Assembly: GCF_900446215.1 (NCBI RefSeq)
Contig: NZ_UAQZ01000017.1
Location: 367,151-431,150, forward strand
Length of the DNA: 64,000 nucleotides
Direction: 5' to 3'
Source: Burkholderia cenocepacia
Lineage (GTDB): Bacteria; Pseudomonadota; Gammaproteobacteria; Burkholderiales; Burkholderiaceae
Notes under the pieces: model-generated
What the model saw: only the letters and a program-made list of their open reading frames with translations
Told to the model about the DNA's origin: nothing
The model's database searches: none
Program-made: the position numbers and the translations under genes
Part shown: positions 33,019 through 41,221 of the stretch, piece after piece
Numbering within the stretch: the stretch's first letter is position 1
Layout of the letters: the number at the start of each line of letters is the position of its first letter

Positions 33019-33669
33019 CTATGCCTGCTGTGGCTTCCAGTGAGCGTAGTCGCTACGGGCCGAATAGAACTCTTCATGCCGCACCACGTGAAGACCCGGA
33101 TGCAATGCCTCAACTTGAGCTTTCATCATGTCGTTTTGTACGGCGACCCCCAAGAAGTACGCCGCTGGAACGCCGTCCAACATCAATACCTCCGCCTGTG
33201 GGTTGGTCGGAAACTGGTCTGCAAGATGCAGGTTCGCGCGGACTTTATCATCAAAGTCCCCATACATGGCTTGGAACGCAGGCAACCCGGTTCGCTGGTC
33301 GAGGGGGATAGCCGATACCCTGCCTGCCGCCGCATTTGTAATGCAAAACGCACATCGCAATTTCCAAAGCGCGGATGGGTCAATTCCGACGACTACCCAA
33401 TTCTCGCCCCGATTTTCTTGGCGATAACGGTAGAACATTCTGTAGTTCGGAAAACCGATGGACACACATACCGCGTCAGTACGATCAAGCCTATATTGAT
33501 CGTTCACAGCACCAATAACATTCCGGCCATCCAGCCGATTACGACATACCAACCCGTGCGCAAGGATCGACGCGAGGTTAGAGAGTCTAGTGAAATGCAC
33601 CAAATACTTGATACCTCTTTCGGCCGCAAACTCTTGTATTGTTCTTGCTACCATCATGCCCCCGAGCAT
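33019..33669 (-). CDS. darT: DarT-family DNA ADP-ribosyltransferase toxin
   Basis: 216 residues from 33669; ATGs at 33657 and 33654 are equally likely starts. DarT signatures are YLVHFTRLSNLASILAHGLV, the Arg/Tyr-rich segment SIGFPNYRMFYRYRQ, WVVVGIDPSALW and the catalytic Glu region NPQAEVLMLDGVPAAYF. The frame is intact. DarT attaches ADP-ribose from NAD to bases in single-stranded DNA and blocks replication, and DarTG pairs act as phage defence. It is the upstream gene of a pair with a NADAR-like antitoxin whose frame is broken. In a prophage this may exclude competing phages. Confidence 0.82.
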   Translation of the reverse strand: MLGGMMVARTIQEFAAERGIKYLVHFTRLSNLASILAHGLVCRNRLDGRNVIGAVNDQYRLDRTDAVCVSIGFPNYRMFYRYRQENRGENWVVVGIDPSALWKLRCAFCITNAAAGRVSAIPLDQRTGLPAFQAMYGDFDDKVRANLHLADQFPTNPQAEVLMLDGVPAAYFLGVAVQNDMMKAQVEALHPGLHVVRHEEFYSARSDYAHWKPQQA

Positions 33670-33762
33670 ATTTGGTCTGAATATTTTTGCTTTCAGTGCC
33701 TAATATACCTCAGTTGACAACCTTACTACCTAACAGTCGCGTTCTTCGGTTCGCTCCCAAGA

Positions 33763-34665
33763 TCATGCCGAGTCCCTTGTTGCGTCTAATATCTCCATCA
33801 TCGTCCCTGCGTTGCGCTGCGCCACATCCCGATAGCAATTGTTGAACGTCACATGAATATTAGCCGAACGGTCCGCGATTTCCGCAATGGGTCGCGCAAG
33901 CTCGCGTAGCTCGTCGTCCCCATACTCGTAATTGAACCGTTCGGCCGCTGACTCTGCCCCGCTCCAGGTCGAAACGTTGCGGCCATGCAGACGCACAATC
34001 GCCAGTTCGGGAGAAGTCACCTCCCAGACCGTATGTGCGCGCTTCGTTACGCCTTCCGGTGCGTCAACGATGACATGCACGATGCCGCGTTCACGCTCCA
34101 TCGCAAGCGTGGATTCCCGGTTCTTGTCATTGAACCAGCTTTCATGTCGGAATTCGAACGCCGTCAGGAGCGGATGCATCCGTTCCGCGCAGTGCTCAAC
34201 GTGCGCTATCGACTTCGGCACCGCAGTTACCCAATGCGGAAACTGGAACAGCACGGCACCGAGCTTGCCCGCGTCATGCAGGGGGCGTAGCGCCTCAAAG
34301 AAGCGCGACCATAGTTCCTCGACAATCGGCGGCGGAACGTCTTTGTAGTACAGGTTCTTTTTGCCTGTATCCGGTAGTTCCTTCTGTAGATCCTTGGGGA
34401 AAAACTTGGGCTCCGTCTGGTGGCCCGTAAACAGCCTGAACGCCTTGAGGTCAAACACAAACCCCTCGGGCGTCCGCTCGACCCATAGCGCGCTGTTCGT
34501 GGCGCTCGGCATCGCATAGTAGGAGGAATCCACCTCGACCACGGGAAACACGCTCGCGTAGTACCTCAAGCGGGCTTCCGGGGTGTTACAGCCGGGAGGG
34601 TAAAAGGCTCCGGACTCGATCAGCGTTTTGTCCGTCCAAGACGCCGTACCTACGAGAATCGCCAT
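33763..34665 (-). CDS. DUF72 (YecE-like) protein
   Basis: 300 residues with the DUF72 TIM-barrel start VGTASWTDKTLIESGAFYPP and YASVFPVVEVDSSYYAMPS, plus WVERTPEGFVFDLKAFRLFT and the end VTFNNCYRDVAQRNAGTMME. The biochemical role of DUF72 is not established. Base composition is richer in GC than the neighbouring phage genes, suggesting separate acquisition. It is divergent from the LexA-controlled gene at 34789. Confidence 0.88.
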   Translation of the reverse strand: MAILVGTASWTDKTLIESGAFYPPGCNTPEARLRYYASVFPVVEVDSSYYAMPSATNSALWVERTPEGFVFDLKAFRLFTGHQTEPKFFPKDLQKELPDTGKKNLYYKDVPPPIVEELWSRFFEALRPLHDAGKLGAVLFQFPHWVTAVPKSIAHVEHCAERMHPLLTAFEFRHESWFNDKNRESTLAMERERGIVHVIVDAPEGVTKRAHTVWEVTSPELAIVRLHGRNVSTWSGAESAAERFNYEYGDDELRELARPIAEIADRSANIHVTFNNCYRDVAQRNAGTMMEILDATRDSA

Positions 34666-34731
34666 GCTCGCCTCCGCTCAGATGCCGCGACAGCCACACG
34701 CGGGGATTTTCGCCGTCCCCAATTCTTCCGG

Positions 34732-34760
34732 TTGACAGCCTCATCTTAGCGCGCGATAGA
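34732..34760 (+). promoter_or_regulatory. Candidate promoter of the SOS-type gene
   Basis: TTGACA at 34732-34737 and GATAGA at 34755-34760 with 17-base spacing. The start point would fall inside the LexA box at 34761-34776, as expected for an SOS promoter. Confidence 0.5.
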
Positions 34761-34776
34761 CTGTATATTTATACAG
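34761..34776. promoter_or_regulatory. LexA box
   Basis: CTGTATATTTATACAG fits CTGT-N8-ACAG with an A/T-only centre and near-perfect symmetry. It lies 12 bases before the ATG at 34789, so the gene should be SOS-induced. The divergent DUF72 gene starts about 95 bases to the left. Confidence 0.8.
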
Positions 34777-34788
34777 TGGTTGTGCGTC

Positions 34789-35061
34789 ATGAGCAACGAC
34801 GGCTGCGGTCGCGGCCTATTTCTAGACAGGATCGGTGATCGCACCTGTTGGGTTTGCGAGCATTGGGGCGGCGTCGCGTTCTGCGACGGGTCGCACGCCA
34901 TATGCAAACATCCAACGTACGAAGGCGTCGTAGCGCGGCCACGGGCCGGGTGCGCGTTCTGGACCCGCGCAATTGGTCTGGACGATCTCACCACGGAAGC
35001 TTGCGACCAGCTCGCACATCAATTCGCACGGCCGACCCGGTACACCAACGGCCCGAAATGA
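34789..35061 (+). CDS. Small Cys-rich protein under LexA-type control
   Basis: 90 residues from ATG 34789. Conserved-looking metal ligands are CWVCEHWGG, CDGSHAIC and CAFW, giving several Cys and His that could bind zinc or an Fe-S cluster. The start lies 12 bases after a LexA box; no strong ribosome site is seen, so translation may depend on a short leader. No family is recognised. SOS control suggests a role in induction or DNA damage. Confidence 0.65.
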   Translation: MSNDGCGRGLFLDRIGDRTCWVCEHWGGVAFCDGSHAICKHPTYEGVVARPRAGCAFWTRAIGLDDLTTEACDQLAHQFARPTRYTNGPK

Positions 35062-35063
35062 AA

Positions 35064-35087
35064 ACGCCCCGCACGGTGGCGGGGCGT
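35064..35087. terminator. Terminator between convergent genes
   Basis: Stem ACGCCCCGC (35064-35072), loop ACGGTG, stem GCGGGGCGT (35079-35087). AAAA precedes it on the plus strand, so leftward transcription (the H-NS-like gene) gets the T-run. It separates the convergent Cys-rich and H-NS-like genes. Confidence 0.75.
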
Positions 35088-35091
35088 CGTC

Positions 35092-35418
35092 TTACTGCTG
35101 GATCAAGTATTCGGCTTCGTGACCGGCCAGCCAACCGGGCGCGCGGCCCTTACCGGACCAAACCCGGCCGTCCGGGTGCCGATACTTCGCAGGCAGGCGG
35201 GCAACCATCTTGCCGCGCTTGCGCGACGTGCGAAAGAACTCACCGAGATTGAAGCGCTCGCCCAACATCTTCACGACCTCGACCGCGAACGGCTCGCCAA
35301 GCTGATCCGCGAGTGTCGCGACCGTCTGCAAACCCTCCGTCCGCGCTTCGGCCTGCGCCGCTTCAATTCGTGCCGCAAGTTCTTCTTGCTGTTTCAGCAG
35401 TTCTGCCAGTTTCGACAT
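35092..35418 (-). CDS. H-NS-like nucleoid/xenogeneic-silencing protein
   Basis: 108 residues. The N-terminal coiled coil (LAELLKQQEELAARIEAAQA) and the C-terminal DNA-binding motif KYRHPDGRVWSGKGRAPGWL match the H-NS family as found in Burkholderia. Its presence in the prophage suggests control of phage or host genes by silencing A+T-rich DNA. Confidence 0.88.
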   Translation of the reverse strand: MSKLAELLKQQEELAARIEAAQAEARTEGLQTVATLADQLGEPFAVEVVKMLGERFNLGEFFRTSRKRGKMVARLPAKYRHPDGRVWSGKGRAPGWLAGHEAEYLIQQ

Positions 35419-35655
35419 AGGTTCCTCAATAGTTAGGCACTTTGTGCCATATGGCCTTTCTTCGAGTTAGCCCGGAAATCCGGGTTATTTCGCGCATACA
35501 CCGCTTATTGCTCGGTTATCTCGCCGCGCATTGCGACGCGTGAGTAGAACTTTATCAGACCTCGTATCCAACAAGCAATACGCCTACTCCCCCCCATAAG
35601 ACGTGAGACTCAGGGGCAGACTATCGCGGATCAATATACAAAGACGTTAAACACT

Positions 35656-36237
35656 ATGAAGACAATTAAACCACTCAAGCCACACGAAGCCTTTCTGCGC
35701 GAGTGCCTTGATTACGATCCGGAAACCGGAATTCTGAGTTGGAAAAAGCAGCGCCCCGCACATCACTTTAAGACCATCCGGGGTAGCAAGATTTGGCACG
35801 CGAAGTTTGCCGGAAAGCCTGCGGGAACCAAACAGGGACGCGACGACAGGCTACAGCTTCATTTCAGCACCATCAAACTAGATCCATACGTGACACGCGT
35901 GATTTGGCTGTTGGCAACGGGAAACGATCCGCTCGATATGGTAATCGACCATATCAACGGCAATCCAGATGACAACCGACTCATCAATCTAAGGCTTGCC
36001 ACGCCAGAACAGAACGTCCACAACAGCAAAACCTACGCGAATAACAAGACCGGATACAAGGGCGTCGAGCGCACCCCTTGGGGATTCCGCGTGACCATGC
36101 GGACCAAACGAGTCTATTTCAACAAATCGTATCCGACGCTAGACGAAGCCGTTGCAGCACGTCAAAAGCTGGAGCGTATGCATTGGGGCCAGTACTCCCG
36201 CGAAGCCTCTAACGCAATCGCGGCAGCACTCGCATAA
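35656..36237 (+). CDS. HNH endonuclease with AP2 domain (homing type)
   Basis: 193 residues. The HNH motif is DHINGNPDDNRLINLRLATP with Asp-His at the start and EQNVHNSK after it, and the AP2 DNA-binding part is GYKGVERTPWGFRVTM. Such proteins are common selfish homing endonucleases in phages and can also help packaging. It lies alone between the left arm and the late operon. Confidence 0.88.
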   Translation: MKTIKPLKPHEAFLRECLDYDPETGILSWKKQRPAHHFKTIRGSKIWHAKFAGKPAGTKQGRDDRLQLHFSTIKLDPYVTRVIWLLATGNDPLDMVIDHINGNPDDNRLINLRLATPEQNVHNSKTYANNKTGYKGVERTPWGFRVTMRTKRVYFNKSYPTLDEAVAARQKLERMHWGQYSREASNAIAAALA

Positions 36238-36450
36238 ATATTTTCGAACAATTCCGTAAATATCGTGAGAAGTATCTAATTTGATCTTGTGCAGGGACAA
36301 TTTGGGTCTTTCCCGCACTTTACCTCGCTAGGGTAATTTCAAATCGCCGCGCTTTCGATGCTGGCATATGGCCCGTGATTCGAATGCCGCAGGCACAGGG
36401 CTTTTCCCGGTTTCCTCCCTACCCCCAAGAAATCGGCCTAATTCTTAACT

Positions 36451-36482
36451 TGGGCGGGTCTGACCATTTGTCGATCCGCCCA
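36451..36482 (+). other. Hairpin before the first late gene
   Basis: Stem TGGGCGGGTC / GATCCGCCCA (10 pairs, one G-T) with a 12-base loop, 24 bases upstream of the start at 36507. It is not followed by a T-run, so it is more likely an RNA control or stability element than a terminator. Confidence 0.5.
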
Positions 36483-36506
36483 TAATTTATTCTGGAGCAA
36501 TCCACT

Positions 36507-36896
36507 ATGGCAACGACTCAAGTAGCCGAAGCAATGCCGGAGCCTACAGAGGATGTGACCGCCGATCCTGTCGCCCACAACGCGGCGACTGAGGCCGAGA
36601 CAGCCGTACCGCCTGCCCCGGACCTCGAATCCGCAAACGAACCCGCTCCCTCCGTGACAAGTACGTTTGCCTGCGTCCATCCGACAATCAGTCTCCGCAC
36701 CGCTACGGACAAGCTCAACGGTGCCGAGCCAATTATCGACGTACAGACAGAAATCGTGGTTCGATACGCGGACGGCAACGTAAGCCGGGTATCGGTGGCA
36801 CACACCCAACATGCAGCAGGAACCAATACCGCGCGAATTGCGGACGCACTATCGCAAGTGACCGCGGATTCCGTAATTCGCTGCCTCGCAAATTAA
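36507..36896 (+). CDS. Hypothetical protein, first gene of the late block
   Basis: 129 residues. The first ~55 residues are low-complexity, rich in Ala/Pro/Glu (PEPTEDVTADPVAHNAATEA). The rest forms a small beta-rich domain (EPIIDVQTEIVVRYADGNVS). No family recognised. It is preceded by a ribosome site in GGAGCAATC context. Confidence 0.6.
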   Translation: MATTQVAEAMPEPTEDVTADPVAHNAATEAETAVPPAPDLESANEPAPSVTSTFACVHPTISLRTATDKLNGAEPIIDVQTEIVVRYADGNVSRVSVAHTQHAAGTNTARIADALSQVTADSVIRCLAN

Positions 36897-36950
36897 CACT
36901 CACCTTCCCCTGATCGCTCACGGGAGGGTTTTTGCGTTTGGGCGCTCACT

Positions 36951-37607
36951 ATGACGACGTACATACAACATCAAAATCGTGCGCTCGCCATTGCTCCGAC
37001 ACGGGATCAAACCAGCCTCGCCATATTGCAACTTGACGCCGATATTGAGGTGGGTTCCGACAACGGCCCACCGTTTGCGCTAGACGCTCACAAATGGTCC
37101 ATCCTCCATATGGGGGCGCTCACCAATCCGATTACCAATCTGCGTGAGATATCGATGCAGTCTCAAAAGTTCTACGCGGAACTTTCAGATTTGGTAATCA
37201 AGTACAGACCAGATGGACTGGCGGCATGCAATTTGATCAATAACGACTGTGTAAGCGCGATGATCGGGATTATGTCCGTCATGCCCTCATCGACGTTCGC
37301 CACAACGCGGGGATTGGTATTCCCGGTAAACAATTCCACGTATGTAAAACCTCATATCGATGAGCGCGTGGAGTTTTCGCCGCTCTACCTCTGCCCCGTC
37401 CGTCAAGAGAACGCCATTTTAATAGCATCGCACGCGCTCCAAGCTGGCGCGCACAAACGTTTTGGGCTGGAAATTCCTCACATCGTTCCTAGGGAGTTGA
37501 AAGCCCTGATAAGGAACTACCATGACACTAATAAAAAAGGAGCTTCCCGAGCCGGAAAACGTGCAGAAAGGGTCACTCGGACCACGCGCAACGCCAATTC
37601 CCGATGA
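36951..37607 (+). CDS. Unknown protein, possible degenerate RuvC-like fold
   Basis: 218 residues. The order ALAIAPTRDQTSLAILQLD near the N-terminus and LSDLVIKYRPDGLAACNLIN in the middle recalls the first and second strands of RuvC-type resolvases, but the acidic catalytic residues expected there are not present (IAPT instead of IDPG). The C-terminus is very basic and its last 86 bases overlap the small-terminase gene. A DNA-binding packaging helper is possible. The fold call is weak. Confidence 0.5.
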   Translation: MTTYIQHQNRALAIAPTRDQTSLAILQLDADIEVGSDNGPPFALDAHKWSILHMGALTNPITNLREISMQSQKFYAELSDLVIKYRPDGLAACNLINNDCVSAMIGIMSVMPSSTFATTRGLVFPVNNSTYVKPHIDERVEFSPLYLCPVRQENAILIASHALQAGAHKRFGLEIPHIVPRELKALIRNYHDTNKKGASRAGKRAERVTRTTRNANSR

Positions 37608-38463
37608 AGCAAATCTAAGAATCACACTCGAAAAAGATACCGAAACCGGCGAAAACAAGAAACTGACATTCCAAGAGGAAACGCTCTGCTTGGAATTCGC
37701 CAAAGATAATAACTGGATTCGCGCATGCAAACGCGCAGGTCTGAAAACCTCAACAGACTTGCGCATGCAACCGCATATCCGGAAGCGGCTGGAGGAATTG
37801 CACGCGCTCAAGACAGCACGCCATGCAATCGAAGCCGAGGCGATCACCAACTACCTGTTTAACGTAGTCACGGCCGATCCTAACGAATTGGCCGAAGTCG
37901 TTACCGGAGCCTGCCGGTACTGCTGGGGTTACGACATTTCGCACCTTGCCAAGCACGGCGAATACAAGATCAACCACCACTACCAGTTTCGGACCAAGGA
38001 CGAGCAAAAGCGCGTCAAGGAAGCGAACAACGGGAAATACCCGAACGGTAACGGCGGAATCGGATACACCAAGGATCGTGCACCTAACCCGGAATGCCCG
38101 TATTGCGATGGTCGGGGTGAAACGAGCTATATCGTCAAAGACACGAATACGTTCTCAAACGCCCGCTTCCTTATCAAGGGTCTAAAGATTCAAAACGGCC
38201 AGATTGAAGTACAGACACACGACAAGCTCAAAGCGGCCGACATGCTGCTACGGACTTTGGGCGCGTACGAGGCCGACAATAAGCAGAAAAGTACGGGGTT
38301 CACGATTCAGGGCGGAATTGATGCAGAAACCATCAAGCTAATTCAGGCAGGCGCACAGGATCGTGAAGTAGAAGTAAGACAGTTTGCTGATGACCGATTG
38401 TCCGGAATCAAAGCACGCTTGATCGAAGGTGCCGACGATGAGTCAGACAATCAAACTCCCTAA
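37522..38463 (+). CDS. Terminase small subunit-like protein
   Basis: 313 residues from ATG 37522 with AAGGAA upstream. An N-terminal HTH-like part (FAKDNNWIRACKRAGLKTST) precedes a zinc-binding insert with CRYCWGYD and CPYCDGRG, a feature of some phage small terminases. It lies just upstream of the large terminase with a 26-base overlap. It recognises phage DNA for packaging. Confidence 0.8.
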   Translation: MTLIKKELPEPENVQKGSLGPRATPIPDEANLRITLEKDTETGENKKLTFQEETLCLEFAKDNNWIRACKRAGLKTSTDLRMQPHIRKRLEELHALKTARHAIEAEAITNYLFNVVTADPNELAEVVTGACRYCWGYDISHLAKHGEYKINHHYQFRTKDEQKRVKEANNGKYPNGNGGIGYTKDRAPNPECPYCDGRGETSYIVKDTNTFSNARFLIKGLKIQNGQIEVQTHDKLKAADMLLRTLGAYEADNKQKSTGFTIQGGIDAETIKLIQAGAQDREVEVRQFADDRLSGIKARLIEGADDESDNQTP

Positions 38464-39748
38464 TTTACGGCCGGATCAATGGGGAATCGCGTTTTCTGAT
38501 CATCAGTGGAATGTAGTACGTTGCGGGCGACGGTACGGAAAGTCATACATCCTGCGCTATCTGGCAGGTGACGCCTTACTTAAAGGACAACTGGTAGGGG
38601 TCTACGCCCCTCAATTCGCTACCCTGACAAAAACATATAACGAAATCTACGGCGATATTGAGCCCGTCGTAACAGGGTCGAACAAGGGACACTTGATCGA
38701 ATCCAAAGTAACGGGCGGCGGGATAGATTTTTGGTCACTCGAATCCGGCCTATTCGGACGTGGACGTGAATATGACCTGCTGCTTTTTGACGAAACAGCG
38801 TTCACCAAGGACGGCACGCTAGAAATCTACAGAGACGCAATCTCACCCGTTGTTGCGACGCGCCCCGGCTTCCGCATGTTTTCGTTTTCGACACCCCTTG
38901 TTATGGACTTGTCGAACTTCTTTTATGCCCTCCATGAGCATAAAGACTATAAGTGGAATCCAAAAATCGGCGCAGATAACTATGAGCGGTTCAAAGTGCA
39001 TCACCGGCCGTCATGGTGCAATCCCCTTGTAGATGACAAATGGTTGCGCGGTGAATATAGAAAACGCTCTGCTCTTTCATGGCGTCAGGAAATCGAAGGC
39101 GAGTTCGTAGATTGGTCTGGCATTTCATTATTCCCGAACCTAAACAAACCTGTCGATCCACACCCCCGCTATGACGCGGTATTTGCTGTCATTGATACCG
39201 CGATGAAATCCGGTATCGAACACGACGGAACCGCGTGCATGTGGCTCGGCTACTCAGACGTATTCGGCCCTGACAATCTACACATACTAGATTGGGAAGT
39301 GACAAGCCTTGACGCCTCCGGTCAATACGACTGGCTGAAACGCATTCTCAACCACGGCGAAGCTTTGGCCCGACACTACAAGAGCCACCAAGGGTTCACT
39401 GTAGCTTACATCGAAGACAAACAATCCGGGATCGTATTACTACAGCAAGGTAAAGAGTCTGGGCTTCCCGTCGAGGCCATTAATAGCAAATTTACGGCCT
39501 TGGGTAAAGATGAGCGCATGCGCATTTGCGTTGATCCAGTGCATGCCAACCGCGTCAAGTTTGTCCACGAATCGTTTAACAAATTAGTGGAATTCAAGAA
39601 CGAATCGAAAAATCACGCACTTAAGCAAATTCTTTCTTACCGCATTGGCGACAAGGAAGCGTACAAACGCGCCGATGATTTGGCCGACTGCTTCGCATAT
39701 TCCGTGATTCAAACCCTCGTCCCTGAATTATCCAATAAAAATAATTAA
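38438..39748 (+). CDS. Terminase large subunit
   Basis: 436 residues from ATG 38438, preferred over a GTG at 38429 because GAAGG ends 8 bases before it. Walker A-like CGRRYGKSY, Walker B YDLLLFDETAF and nuclease-domain residues (FAVIDTAMKSGIEHDGTA, DRDDLADC-like end) are visible. It packages DNA into the procapsid using ATP. Confidence 0.92.
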   Translation: MSQTIKLPNLRPDQWGIAFSDHQWNVVRCGRRYGKSYILRYLAGDALLKGQLVGVYAPQFATLTKTYNEIYGDIEPVVTGSNKGHLIESKVTGGGIDFWSLESGLFGRGREYDLLLFDETAFTKDGTLEIYRDAISPVVATRPGFRMFSFSTPLVMDLSNFFYALHEHKDYKWNPKIGADNYERFKVHHRPSWCNPLVDDKWLRGEYRKRSALSWRQEIEGEFVDWSGISLFPNLNKPVDPHPRYDAVFAVIDTAMKSGIEHDGTACMWLGYSDVFGPDNLHILDWEVTSLDASGQYDWLKRILNHGEALARHYKSHQGFTVAYIEDKQSGIVLLQQGKESGLPVEAINSKFTALGKDERMRICVDPVHANRVKFVHESFNKLVEFKNESKNHALKQILSYRIGDKEAYKRADDLADCFAYSVIQTLVPELSNKNN

Positions 39749-39757
39749 GGACATTTT

Positions 39758-41218
39758 ATGTCTGCACCATCATTCGCTGCTGCGGATACTCAGGCGTCCG
39801 GCCAGCCCGACAATTGCGTTGATGGGTTTGAGCCTCAACGTAATACGCAGCTATACAACAACCTCGTCAACGAGGTTATCGAGCCGGGTACGGGCCTCTC
39901 CTACCAACTGGCAAAGCAAATCTACCTTGAGCACCCTATGGGGCAGCGCGCGGTAGATAACGTCATCAATCTGGCATTCAGCCAAGAGCGCACTATCTCC
40001 GGTGTCCCTGAGGACGCGAAGAAGGCGTTTAAGAGCGCGTGGGCCGCTGCACGGGCAGACACCGCCATCAAGAATTGCGCGCGTCACGCACGTATCTACG
40101 GCTTGGGAACGCTCGTAGACCTCGGACAAGGGACGTTCAAAATCTACGATCCGCTGCTCACGGCCGGTTCGATGGTCGGCAACATCAGCGAGCCGCTAGC
40201 GCGGGACTTCCTGACGCCCAACGACCCGGTTGTTCGAGACTTCAAATTCACGCCTCAGAACTCCGTCGTCGCGTTCAACGGCACGCCGATCTACCTGGCC
40301 TACGCCCAATCCGCGTTCGGGTACACGGGCCGCTCCGTCTACTACAACATGCTTCCCCAGCTCGCCGCGTTCCTCGTCTCTATGGAGGTGGACGCGCTGG
40401 TACTGAAGAAGTCGGGCGTACTGGTCGCCAAGACGAAACCCGTAGGCGCAGCAGCAAACCGCGCGTCTCATTGGTGGCAGCGCAAGAAGGCGTCGGACGT
40501 TAAGCGCTCCCTCAACGGGAACGTCCTAGCGATCGAGACTGACGAGGATATCTCTACGCTCAACATGGCGAACACGGCCGACGCCATGACGACCGCACGC
40601 AACAACGTCATTAGCAACATTGCTACCGCCCTAGACGCACCGGCAGTCATCCTGCAAAACGACGTGCTGACAAACGGATTCGGGGAAGGTAAGGAAGACT
40701 CCAAGGTTATCGCGAACTTCGTAGAACGCTACCGTAACGAGATTGAGCATATCTTTGAGTTCATGATTCCGCGCATACAGGAATTGGCGTGGACAGAAGA
40801 ATGGTATGCCTCTTTCGTCATGGCGAATCCGTCATATGCGTCGATCAGCTTCCAGTCAGCCACGAACCATTGGCGCAACAACTTTGAATATAAATGGCCC
40901 AATTATCTGACTGAGCCTGACAAAGAAAAGCGTGAAGGACAAGAACGCATTTTCAACGCATACAAGACACTCTACGAAACTTTGCAAGCGGGTGTGCAGA
41001 ATCCAGAAACCAGACGTGCATTGGCTCAGTCGATTGTTGACCTGACGAACAATGACGATATGGCGCAGCTTCTGCCGCAGCCTATTGATATTCAATTCAC
41101 AGAGGAAGACTTTGCGACGCCTGCACCAACGGAATTCCGTGGTTCAGAACGCGTATCAGAGGACTTGCCCGACGACGAAGCCGCAGGGACGCAGATAGCT
41201 TCAAATCAGAAGGTATAA
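39758..41218 (+). CDS. Portal protein (DUF1073 type)
   Basis: 486 residues. PGTGLSYQLAKQIYLEHPMG, HARIYGLGTLVDLGQG and TARNNVISNIATALDAPAVI fit the DUF1073 portal family. The C-terminal part is acidic. Portal rings form the DNA channel and the head-tail joint. It follows the terminase by 9 bases. Confidence 0.88.
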   Translation: MSAPSFAAADTQASGQPDNCVDGFEPQRNTQLYNNLVNEVIEPGTGLSYQLAKQIYLEHPMGQRAVDNVINLAFSQERTISGVPEDAKKAFKSAWAAARADTAIKNCARHARIYGLGTLVDLGQGTFKIYDPLLTAGSMVGNISEPLARDFLTPNDPVVRDFKFTPQNSVVAFNGTPIYLAYAQSAFGYTGRSVYYNMLPQLAAFLVSMEVDALVLKKSGVLVAKTKPVGAAANRASHWWQRKKASDVKRSLNGNVLAIETDEDISTLNMANTADAMTTARNNVISNIATALDAPAVILQNDVLTNGFGEGKEDSKVIANFVERYRNEIEHIFEFMIPRIQELAWTEEWYASFVMANPSYASISFQSATNHWRNNFEYKWPNYLTEPDKEKREGQERIFNAYKTLYETLQAGVQNPETRRALAQSIVDLTNNDDMAQLLPQPIDIQFTEEDFATPAPTEFRGSERVSEDLPDDEAAGTQIASNQKV

Positions 41219-41221
41219 ATT

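Noticed and set aside
33007..33717. 236-codon plus-strand frame opposite darT
   Set aside because: No domains; the minus-strand frame matches DarT over its whole length.
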